DNA of 58,750 nt, taken from contig NAOQ01000191.1 in the NCBI GenBank assembly GCA_002751075.1, positions 8,338 to 67,087 on the forward strand. The letters run 5' to 3'. Below the pieces are notes generated by a model that saw only the letters and a list, made by a program, of their open reading frames with translations, was not told the origin of the DNA and searched no databases. Positions 36,801 to 48,600 of the stretch are shown one piece after another. This DNA comes from Ichthyophonus hoferi (lineage: Eukaryota; Opisthokonta; Ichthyosporea; Ichthyophonida; Ichthyophonidae). A program made the position numbers and the translations under genes. Position 1 is the stretch's first letter; every line of letters begins with the position of its first letter.

Positions 36801-39800
36801 TATAATGCTTTTTATTATTCCCCATTTTCCAACACATATTGTTGCAGAAATAAGATGGTTTGACTATCTTTTATGAAAGTGTCATATAAACATATTGTGT
36901 TTGGAATTGGTCCTGGCACCAACTATAGTACTATGGTTTATAATATCCTCAACAACCTCCATATTATGTCTTGAAATGGATGTATGTTCCAGTATTAGAG
37001 TCATGCTGTTGAAACTAATTCTTTAACTTCTCTAGACTCTCAGGTGGATCAATATGCAACCTATGAAAAGGTTATTATATTTCCCAGTGTTTTACCAACT
37101 ATACTCCAATTTATTGACACCACATTATTCTTTTCTTATCTGTTACACATTTTAATATCTTTTTTTTTATTCTCTGCTATCCTTCTATGGTTTATTTCTC
37201 ATTACTCCTTTTCTCACTATTTTATTCTCTTTAGCTTTGCCTTGGTACACACTCGCCCTCTTTCAAAATTAATTCCAAACACCACATGCCCTTTTATATA
37301 ACCACTTTCCTGCTTCTCCTTTCACTATCTTTCTATACTTCCAGTACTATTTCTTTTATTCTTTTATTACCTCCTCAGTGCCCGTCTCACTCACCTAGCC
37401 TAGCATTCTTCACCATTATTTTCTGCATACTACTTTATACTCTGGTATATATATACCATTTCTCTTTATCAGTAACATGTCCCATTTACCCTACTACTTA
37501 ACAATTAGTTGAGACCTATTGCGCAATACATAAACTAAGAGGGAATAGATGTTATATAATAAACTCTAGTTGATTCTAAGCTATATATACCTTTTATAGC
37601 TTTATCCTGTGTCCATTTCCCCCTTTTACCATTCCTCCTTCTTCCTTTCCAGCTCTTAGTATGACTTTTACAGATCTTTTAACCTAATCACAACTATATA
37701 AAGGCTAGATTAGATATGCCAATTACTTAGTATCCCCAATAGAATGATATATCATACATAGTCACCATACTAGCTTTTATTTTATTGACCTGCCATACTA
37801 AACCTAATCCGCTGCTCTGAGACCTTCTAAGTTCTTTCTCCTTCTACAGAATCCGGATGTTGACATGCAGGACATATTATCACAACTGCCTATCCCATAT
37901 ACCCAATCCACCCAGTCATTATCCAGTCAGGAGGTTCCTATAGGTATATATATATACATACCTTCATTGCCGTGCACATATATCTCTAGTCTAATAGATG
38001 TACCATACCCTCTGGGTATTTTATTATTTTAAAAAAACTATATCCTTTCAATCCGTCTGGGGTCATTCACATGTTTAATCTTTTTTTACTAGAACGAGTT
38101 TTTAAATTATAATTAGTTCATATAACGTATACATACACAGATATATCCATATATATATATATAATATCAAACATACATACACATACACTTGTTTGTCCCT
38201 ACAGTCACGGATGATAAAGCCCCGAGCCTTAAGGAGCGTATGAGTGTGACACCATCAGAAGGAAGAGCACCACTCACGACCAAGAGCCAGTGTCCACCAT
38301 ACCCGCCATTGCTTCATGCCCAGCCCATTGCTCCACCCAATAAGACAGCTCGTCCTAAATATGCTGTAAGCTCCCTGGGATTAACTACTTATATAATATA
38401 CTAGTATGGTGGTATAATAGTATAATTCATATACCATATATCCTATTTATTTATTTTTATTAATAACTATACCCACATTGACACTCCCTGTTAGTGTTTC
38501 TAATACATCTGCTTTCAGTCCTATACCCCACTCTCACCACCATATCCAATCATCTGATGAATTACTTACAAAAACAAGACACAAGCAATTGATGACGATT
38601 GGCTTAGGATATATTAAATGGTATAAACAGGAAACAGGAAGTTGGAAAAAGGATTAGGAGTGGGGAGATAAAGCAGATACACATTAAGGTCTAGTATATG
38701 TTTATTTTATTAAAATTATAAATCATGTGTAGCTATGGGCCAGCTACCTATATATATACTTCAATCGCCATTGGTCTTATCCTAGTTAAAGGAGATAGCT
38801 GTGATTACTTTTAATTTATTATTGTAACCAATTCGAATACGTCTTAAAATGGGCGGTTGAAGTTGATTGGTTGGCATATGCTTAATGTATGACATATGAT
38901 ATCATGCTGGCTCAGGACTGCCAATCATAGGCTGACCGTTAATTAACCGCCAATAATAGAGAGGGAGAGTGGGGGTTGATTGGTCTAATAAAATGCACAA
39001 AAGAGAAAAGGACTGTAACCAATTAAAATATATAAATAGAATTATTAAATAGATTGGCCAATAGTATGTCAGTTCAATATTGACTTTAATCAATCACGTA
39101 AATCTGCCAATGGCACTTGATATATATATATATAATATATAAAATATGGCATCCAATGGGTGTGGGTGGTAGAGGAAAAACTAGATGTAAGATATGATAG
39201 AGTTAACAAGGTATAAGGATAAAACTATTCACTGTTGGCGTGGATAGAAATGCCTGTATAGTATAATATAGAGAGAGACATGTAAGCAATACCTGGCACT
39301 AGCACTAAGGTTGATATAGTAGTACATATCATAGTTACCTACTTCAATATATATGTAGCCACACACGTATGCCTTGATATGTGGAGTGATAGGGAAGGGT
39401 AGAAGAAGGAGTAGAGGTAAGACTAGGCCATGTGCTAGGCCTTATAACACTATAGTGTAATAATAAACACCTACAGATTGCTGCAGCTAATATCTTGGGA
39501 CTAGCCTCAGACCAATCTCAACCCCAATGTGATCAGGTGATCTCTCTCATCACACCCAACACTACCTCCCTATATTCTATTCCCTTTAAATTTTTTTATA
39601 TATGTAATGTTTATGGATATGTTTCTATGTATAGGCACTCTTATTAAAGATGTCTATCCCATATGTGGTTTAACCTACTCATATATCTGTCTATCTACTG
39701 GCTGTAACCTTTTCTTTCTCACTAATCGAATCAATCTAATATTAGAGCATACAATATGACCCAGATTTCCTTCCCATTACAGTAATATAATAAATCATTC

Positions 39801-40199
39801 GCAATCTTCCCACCTACAGAATCCTCCAATTACTAGGCAGCAGGACCTCGCATTAGAGAGAATAAGCATTGGTAATTTCATCCGATTGTGCCTCCTTGAC
39901 CCGTAGGTGATGGTGTGATAGAATCTAGGACTAACCATTGCATTGCAGCGCGTGTATACTACAACCTTTAAGAATAGTGTAAAGAGTAATGTATAACAGA
40001 GAATAACCCCAAACACATGTTGGCAGGAGAATAATAAGGGAGAGGAGAAAGAGAAAAGAGAGGTGAAAAGGTTACGATGAATAATGAAAAAGACCGCCTC
40101 TTTTAGACACTAATTAGCCAATTGCCCAACAGAACATTTCCTTCCTTTGTAGAGACAGTGGAAGAGGAGCTATCCCAAGTTCTATGTCCACCCTCCTGA
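33882..40199 (+). CDS. REC114: Meiotic recombination protein REC114
   Basis: Part of the RMM (REC114-MEI4-IHO1/Mer2) assembly that activates SPO11 to make meiotic double-strand breaks. Exons: 33882-34001, 34799-34879, 35645-35734, 36554-36704, 37036-37070, 37850-37943, 38205-38365, 39477-39536, 39820-39902 and 40133-40199. The phases are continuous and give 313 aa (human about 266). The N-terminal SWPIKRYARLIPN, followed by VLTLSLVPSGHLMIYCEADV and GFKVQFANS, matches the PH-fold core of vertebrate REC114. The C-terminus (NFIRLCLLDPTFPSFVETVE, residues 283-302) matches the conserved helix that packs against MEI4. The middle is Pro/Ser/Gln-rich and disordered-looking. The last junction needs the acceptor at 40131-40132; the more obvious CTTTGTAG further on would lose the conserved motif. 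One exon is only 35 nt. It is convergent with the clathrin gene. Confidence 0.9.
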
Positions 40200-41297
40200 C
40201 CCCTCTCTATGCGCAGCACAGAGAAACGAATATATATATAGTTGAACCAACAATTGACTTGATTTATATTACCAAGATAGAGTGCTGTGCTTAGGTCTTT
40301 CTATAACTTTTTATGACAATAATAGTTATACACCATTGCTTGAAGTTGAGCTCTTTTTCCAAAATAGTGCTGCGGTTTGCAATACAGTTCGAAATATCTA
40401 GTATAGGCACACAGCTTAATACCAAAGGAACATAGCATAACCATCCCCGGAGTGTACCTAGATAACCTTACAACCACAGACACATAGTTATCAATGATTA
40501 TATCTAATATAAGAAAATAATGCCTACTAATAAGTAAAATAAGCAAAAACAATGAACTTTGTAAATAAAAATTCACTCTTCTTGCAGTTCTAAACGAGAA
40601 GAAATACTATAGTGTACGTACGTGCATAACAATAAGCTTTCAAATACATTGCAGGTGTATATACATAATCGCCGCTTCACTATCTACAATACTGTGTGCA
40701 AGACTTATCAACTATTTTAAAATTAGTTAACAATGCGAATGTGAAAATGGATTCAAATGTATAAAGGAATGCTATGTTATCTTTTGTACCTACCTACTAT
40801 TACCAAAACCAACCTTCAAGCCAGCATACTTTAAACAACCTTTTTATTTTCTGTCTGTATTCCGCAGAAATTTTATGAAAAAAATGAACAACCACCAACA
40901 TAAAACATAGAAAATCCTATTGCATAACTTATGCACGAAACATAATTGTAGAAAACTCTGCTTTCACACATTTACTTCTCTTTTCCACCATTTCACTTTA
41001 CTTCTTTCTACGATACAGGCTTAGTTCTCTTATTTTTCTTGAATATACACGCTATACATATATATGTACATATACTATATGTATATAATTACAATGAAAA
41101 AGAAGGAAACCGACTATGCAATACTACTGTCGGAAGAAATAAAAATAAAAATTATTGCCAACATTGCAGGTTCAACAGGAAGAACACAAATATATATATA
41201 TATTATCACCAATCATAATTAGTATTAAATATAACAACCCACAATCCCAAGTTACTTTCAAAAATATATAGACAAGAGAAGTTAGGTGTTAATTTTT

Positions 41298-41431
41298 TTA
41301 AAAGGGCGTTCGGGTCATGTGACCCATCCACCAATGGTGGGCTAGTATGGCTATCAAGACATATTGGACGCGTAATTTCTAAAACTGGTTTGCGGCTGGC
41401 TCCTTTGAGCTACGCAGACCCCCCCTTTTAA
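41298..41431. mobile_element. Possible small TTAA-flanked MITE-like insert
   Basis: A 134-bp block that is clearly less AT-rich than its surroundings is bounded by TTAA on both sides, with matching outer ends AAGGG and CCCTT. It contains GGGTCA-TG-TGACCC (41312-41325) and CCACC-AAT-GGTGG (41328-41340), two adjacent hairpins. The TTAA target and inverted ends resemble piggyBac-type MITEs, but the terminal match is only five bases. Treat it as a hypothesis until other copies are found. Confidence 0.3.
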
Positions 41432-42563
41432 TATGTGAATTCGCCAAATGTACTTTAATATTATATTCTGGGCAATGTAATGTATGCAACAGTTATCAAT
41501 TTGATTTTAAAAAGGGAAATTTATATGTCTCTGTTACCACCCTAAAATTTATGTTTTGCATGGCCAGCTATCACAGTCCTCTATTATGAATTTGTGTATA
41601 GCACAAAGGGCATTCCATTGGAAACTCAATGACAGCTTTGTAGTTCCGTTTATATAGTGCTCAACTTATAAGAAAGCCATTTGTACCCCTTTAATAATAC
41701 TTGTTTTGTATCAAATACAACACTTGCTGTAAGTATATTGTAGTTGCACCTTAAACAATACGCCTTTTGCACATTATATCTTAATTCCTTGTAACTTAAC
41801 GGTTTTTCTTTCAAGCTATAATTTCCTCATCATATCTAACCTATAAACATACTTCACTGGCAAGGGCCACCAATATCAGCCGTGCTCTAAAGTATTATTG
41901 CTATGACAATATTCGAGTGACTAGATTTCTCTCCCTCATTTTCTGCCACAAAGATATCCAACTAATCCAGGCAGGAAGGTAGAGAATAGGGTGAACGATA
42001 TAAGAACTACCTAATACATTGGTCTCTGAATAACATGTGCAGAAAGGATATTTATACATTGACTTATCAACCTCCTTTTCGTCTTTCCAGAGAAGGGTCG
42101 AGGCTTAAGTTATCTAGATTTTTACACAGTAATAATAATAATCATAATACCAAAAACAATTTTCATAAGTATGGGCAAACCTAGATCAATAGTTTTGCCT
42201 ATAACTCTAGAAGAGATTACATATATATGGATCAGAATGTATGAATGTACATTTACGTTTTTATATCATATCTAATTATAAGTTTATCTGATAATGACCA
42301 GTGCAGGCCTATGGATACCTTCTTTCGCAATCATACATTAACGTATGGCCAAGGTAGTAGTAGTAGTAAATACAAAATAAGATGTCTTTACTGCATTAGA
42401 CCCCGCATTGGATTCCAGGGAAATGCATAGTTACAATTATACATTTAGTATTGCACTAACAGAATATGAGTGCCTTAAATGACTGGATGGAAATCATCAT
42501 GATTTCGACGAATCAAAAGTCATACAAATTTTTAAAAACTATATATAAAAGCTATATGTTGAC

Positions 42564-42569
42564 TTTATT
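42564..42569 (-). terminator. Poly(A) signal of clathrin heavy chain
   Basis: The canonical AATAAA on the minus strand lies about 120 bases beyond the clathrin stop codon, in a U-rich context. It is the nearest consensus signal in the 3' flank. Confidence 0.55.
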
Positions 42570-42690
42570 TTTTAATGACTGGCCCAACAATAAGCAAGAA
42601 AACAGGGCCAAATAAAGGTGCCTTAAAGTTACATATTAGTAACATACATACATGACACATATACATCTATATAGATCTGGCATGTAGGCC

Positions 42691-45600
42691 CTACATGCCA
42701 TATCCCTGCTGGAAACCACCTTGTGGGGGGAAACCACCGTTATACCCCTGTCCACTCATATCCATGCCCATTCCTCCCATGTTGCCACCCATACCGGGCA
42801 TACCACCCATACCGGGCATGCCTGGCATAGGTGCCATGCCGGGGCCGGTAAGCATCAGCTGGCTACCGTCTATAAGGGGAAGGGAGAAAAAATGGCCATG
42901 TTAGTGTCAAACTGGCTATTTATATGTGCGAAGTCAATAGATTTGGTCCATTTCTTCAGTCTATACAGTCGTATATCCATTGGGAGTTTATTACCGTAAA
43001 CAAAACTATAGCATATCCTAACGACAGAGTGATTAATTGACTAGCAATACCTAAAGAGTGCCATCTCGCTAATAATTGGCCTAATTAATTAAGGCGTTTA
43101 AGAATTAGATTTAGCAACAATGCAAAGCAATCAATCATATGAAAATAATAACACTGTGACAGACAAACACAAGTACATAACAAACAAACTATTATTTTTT
43201 TTCTGCTAACCAAAATCAAAGAAAGAAGATTAGAATGCAATCTAAAAATTATCCAATGGTCGGGCTTCTTTAGCTAAATTAACGATAAAAAAGAAGTGAA
43301 ACGAAAGCTGTAACATACAAAAATAACTTAGGTTAGTTAGTTAATAAGGAAGTTGAACACATACTAAACATGAGGGGCTGTGTCTGGTTCTCGGCCTCGG
43401 CCTCCTCCTCCTTCTTGACCAGATGGTGGGTCATCAGATTCTCAGTCTAAGAGAAGTGTGGGGAATGGTTAGTATCATAACTCCGTCGCCTCCATTACTA
43501 CTGCCATGTCATTATGGGTATAACGCAGGGGCATGTGTATGTATGTGCATGCGCATGGGAGACAGGAAGGAAAGCATAGAGACAGAGGGCACGCAAGGGT
43601 AACCTGCCTTAGTGAGGTATTCCCGGCCAACCTGGATCAAGTAAGGCATAGCATAGTCCATAATGTTGTTCCTCCAGGCAATCTCCATGACCACATCAGG
43701 CCTGATCAGATCATAACAGATGTAGAGGGTGGCGGCAAAGCATGCATGGTGGCCCAAGCCTACAAAGAAGGTCAGTAGGGCCTCAGCTGTCTCGGCGTCC
43801 TTGCTTTCCGCTGCATATTCAATAGCATCCTGATACCATCAGTTGGTTAGCATCAGCAATCATTAGGTAAACATGCGCCAATGATTTCTTAATTATTCAA
43901 ACCATTCCTATCAGACGAAGACATTATTATATTGTACTGTATTATGACTCAGTCCTAGCTTATCTTACTTATTACCAAACACCATTCATCTCCCTCTCTT
44001 CCGTCTTTATTACTACCCTTTTGGACCCATACCCTACCTGGTAGAGGCTATCATCCTTGCACAAGCTAACGGCCTGGCTCCAGCGACCATTCTTCTTGTA
44101 AAGATAGGCAGCAATACGACGGAACTCGATCAGTTCGTGCTTCTCCAACTGCAGAAGAAAGTTATGTTAGAGGAACAGAGTAATAAAGGAATAGCGTTAT
44201 TGTTATTATGAACACCATATATATATATATACACGCACAATTTCTCGCATTCTCGCATTCACACATACCATATAGTACTATAGAATATTACATAAACAAA
44301 TATATATTATTTGGTATGAGAGGGAGCATCAAGTTAAATACAGGATATCACAATCCCCCAGGCAGTAATCCAGTAATATTATAATAATATTATTGATCAA
44401 TCAAGATTAGTATTTTATAGCATAACATAAAACCAGGTCATGGATTTGATAGGCTTGTTATTAGGGGCCAGGTCAGGTCACAAACGTAGTGACAACGGGT
44501 AGTAGCAGTAAGCAAACCAATATAGCCCTTGCCACACACATACATACACCTATACACACCTGTTGGGCCAAGGCCATGATATCGAAGTTATCGAAGGAAT
44601 CAACAGAGGTTCTAAGGCTAGTGAAGTCATTCTCTTCAATCAGCAAGGTGTTAAGGCTCTACAAAGGGGTACATCTCGTTAGTTTGCTATTGGCATCACT
44701 ACTTTATATACCATGTTATGGCTCTGGGTAATCTAATTTTAGTTATCATTTTTGACTAATAACAACAACCTTCGGTTAGCCAGTATATAATTGCAAGCTT
44801 CTTATTTGATGGCACGTTTTTATGTCTTGATATATATGGTAATACTGACTCCTGACATCTCACAGTGATCAACCAATTATCAATAGTTCTCACAAAAATC
44901 TAACTGGATAATTATATTCTTGGACTTTATGATTGCATTATATTATTAATGCTATATGGTCCACAAGGGATTACGCGTAGCATAGTAATCAGAATAGACA
45001 GTTATAGGCTCTTATAAAGTATCCTTTTGATGAGTATATAAAAAAAATCCAAATCTAGGCATTTGGAATGGCCTAGAGAGGGAGTAGCCACCATAACAGA
45101 CGAGACCACTACTCACTTCGTTGATAGCTTTGATGTTCTGTTGCTGGACCAATTGCATGTAAGGCCTGATGAGAGGGAGCTGGTTCATCTTCTTGAACAT
45201 ATTCACAGTGCGAATATGATCGATCTTGTTAACCACACTCGTCAAGAGCTCGTTCTATAGGAGGGAGAGGGAGGGGCGTGAGAGGGTGTACAAGAGTATA
45301 TAGTATAGGGTACAGAGAGAGAGGGAAAAGGAGAGATAGCTATAGCACAACAAGGTGGTTATGCTCATAAGCAAGCTCGATTATTCACCAGTCTAAAAGA
45401 GAGGGACAAGAAAAAATAGAAGTCCACAGTTAACAACTCCCTTTGGGTTGGCTAAGCAACGTGGACGTACTGCTCTGGCCCCTTGTATAATCTACTATGG
45501 TTTAGTCCCACAATCACCATTACCCATTTCCCCCAGGTGGCTATACATAGGTCCACTCTCCTATCACCCCTCTATTTCTCCCTATTTTGCCTTAGGACTA

Positions 45601-48600
45601 TACCACCAGGGCCTTCATCCATATATAATTTATAGTATGAGAAGATGATAATATATATGGGAATGCACAGAGACATATCATGGCCATATAAAGGTATAAC
45701 GAGGTCATAATACACTTCACTAAAATCTCAATAGTATCACCAGACCTACCAACAGTAGAGGAGCATAGTCAATGTAGAACTGCATGGCCTTATAGACAAT
45801 TTCACTGTTGGCACACTTGCTCAGAGTGTCCTTGAACTGGCTGTGCTCCCAGGCATCGGAGGCATGTTTCATCATAGCCTGCCAGGTAAGATCCCCAGTA
45901 GGGGTCGGTTAGAAACATACCGTGTACCTTCTATCATACTACGCATCACATCATATACCAATGAAACGAAGCGGCCTACCCACCCAAACCTAACATACCA
46001 AGGCAGCATTGTCAAATTCATCATAGTGGATGTACAGGAACACCAACTCCTTCCAGAGGTGCGACTCTTCAGCAGCATGTACCACCTTAGGGATATTAAC
46101 ACGAGACCTATGGGGAGAGAGAGGAGAAAGGATGAAGGGGTTAGAGGGGAAGAGGCTACAGGCCTGATCAAAAGAACAGATCCTCATACCACCACAAACA
46201 TTCATTTGTGGTCATGCATGCATGCATGCATGTATGTATGCAGGTGATTATAATGGTAATATCAAATATAAACAATAAAGATATAGGCACACAGGAGTAC
46301 TGGATAGTGCCATGATAGTATAGATATAGTAATCACTAACCAGAACAGCTTCAAGTGCTCCATCATCTTCTCGGGCTTGAACTTAGAATATAAGATACCT
46401 AGCTCGGTGAACATACCCATGTGGGCCCTCTCCAAACCAAGACCAGCCTCTAATAGGGTTATCACCTCCTTGAAATAACCTAATATGGGTTGTGTTATTA
46501 TCTACAACAATAGGACATGGACTAAAGAAAAATCTAGCCAATAGAATCGTAATATTAAAATAACAGTTAGTAATTGAAATCCAAATTTATGCATCCTTAT
46601 GTATCGAAACAATAAAATCATATGACCCAATGCTACCACAGCAGTAATACATGGTCTATTGTTATCAACGCCATGAAGACTATATAACTATATAGTAGAA
46701 TTCGCCAGCTTCGCCTCCCATTTCACCTGACCACATATCATACAAATCCTATATAGATTGTAACCAATAAGATCGTTACACTAATAATATAATATAATTA
46801 AGATAATACAGCACACCCTACCTAGGCCCAGGTAGTGGGAGATAAGGTCGTGTAGCTCATCGGCATGCACTACAATGTGAAGACCAGCAGTCTGTCCCAT
46901 ACGGAACTCCTGGGCATCCACACAGGCATAGCACACTGTGTCGTCATAACAGTTAGCATCAATTACTGGCTATATATCATACTTTTATACCATCAAGCCC
47001 TCCCCATCTACATTATTTAGCTGGGTATGTATGACATTAAATTCATCACGCTAATATAAAACATAGCCTGAGCTACCTACCCATAGTGAGCCATTCTTAA
47101 TATACTAATGTAAAATATAACATACTATATATACAAAGGTATTCAATAACAATCAGAAACAGACAAGCCAAGACAAACACATTTAACCATAACTACAACT
47201 ATAACATGAAGCTACTTCTCTCCCCTCGCATCTAGAATAGACATACATATACATCTACATGTATAGAGTCATCGGGTCTGCCTGCCTACCTTCCTTCCAG
47301 GTACGGGTGCTGTTAGCTTTGTGGGCGCTATCCACAGCAGCCTGATACTCCCCTAATTTGACTAAGGTCTGGGCCAGACGGGCATAGTTGCTAACATTGT
47401 TGAACAAAAGTTTGGCTGACTGGAACATACCACTCTCGAAGCATCTATCACCCACCTATATACACATAACAAGGACAAGAAAGGGGTTGGTTAATAATAA
47501 AAATACCATATATTATCATCCCATTTAATATTACTAATGTTAGAGGAGATTAGCCAGCTAGCTGCCGGGGGACCTGTCAAGTAAACATAAATATACAGTT
47601 ATGTATACAATAACTAAATAATTATAGTCGCATGCTTTGTGATTTAATCTAACTAGGACTGGAGAGCTACCCTACATTGCCATATACAACCGTATATATA
47701 TCTGACAAGCCTCACACTACACTATACTTCACGTACCTCCTGAATCTTAGCTAGACAGTTAGGCTCGGAGATGAAGTCCTCAAGGTCGGACAGGCGATCA
47801 CACATGGCAAAGGCATATACCAACTCAGTCTCAATGTAGGGCTCACGTGTTTTGGAGCGAGCCATGTTAAGGAAGCGCACAAGGTCCTCAAACTTCTTCT
47901 TATCATTAGCTGCTGCAATCACCTATATCATATCAAATCAGGTGGGTGGGTAAGTGTGTAAATACTGTTAGTGGGTAGATAGGTATGATAATATAGTAGC
48001 AGTCACCAGTACAGTATCATAACAAACAACCCAGCCTACCTCTTTTGAGACTGAGACACCTTACATTTAGAATCAGTATTATCCAATTATCAGTGAATAT
48101 ACCAGTCAAATAAATAGAACTAACTGATGATATCTTATTACCCAATGGTAAGCCTTCTAGCGATTTATCCTTAGATCCATATAAGCATATATGTATACTA
48201 TATTTAGAAATATAGGCCCCATATCTGTCCGTGTAGGAGATGCTTATCCATGCACGGTCACCAGAGAGCCAATCATTATTGGGATTTAAATGACCGAGGG
48301 CTAGGACTTTAATGCCCCCAGTGTATCAATTAACCCCATGGCTATAAATAGCACGGTCCAACACACACACACACACACACATATATATACATACGTCAAT
48401 GTAGTTAGTAGGATCTTGAGCCTTAATGTAAGAGTCAATGGCTTCCTTGATCATTCCTTGGTTCAATTGTGCCATACCCAACAGGCTGTAAACCTGTAAT
48501 ATATATCGGATAATATAATATAGGATGTTAGTGATGAAGGGTGGTAAGGTTATAAGGTGAGTGTAAATTGATATCTAAATGGAGCTGGAATTTAGAATCA

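Larger units (their letters stand above)
40200..42690. other. 3' intergenic region between REC114 and clathrin heavy chain
   Basis: A 2.5-kb convergent interval. AATAAA at 40564-40569 could serve REC114. On the minus strand AATAAA (42569-42564) lies about 120 bases after the clathrin stop and is a good poly(A) signal. A small GC-richer insert with TTAA ends is listed separately. No protein-coding sequence is supported. Confidence 0.55.
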
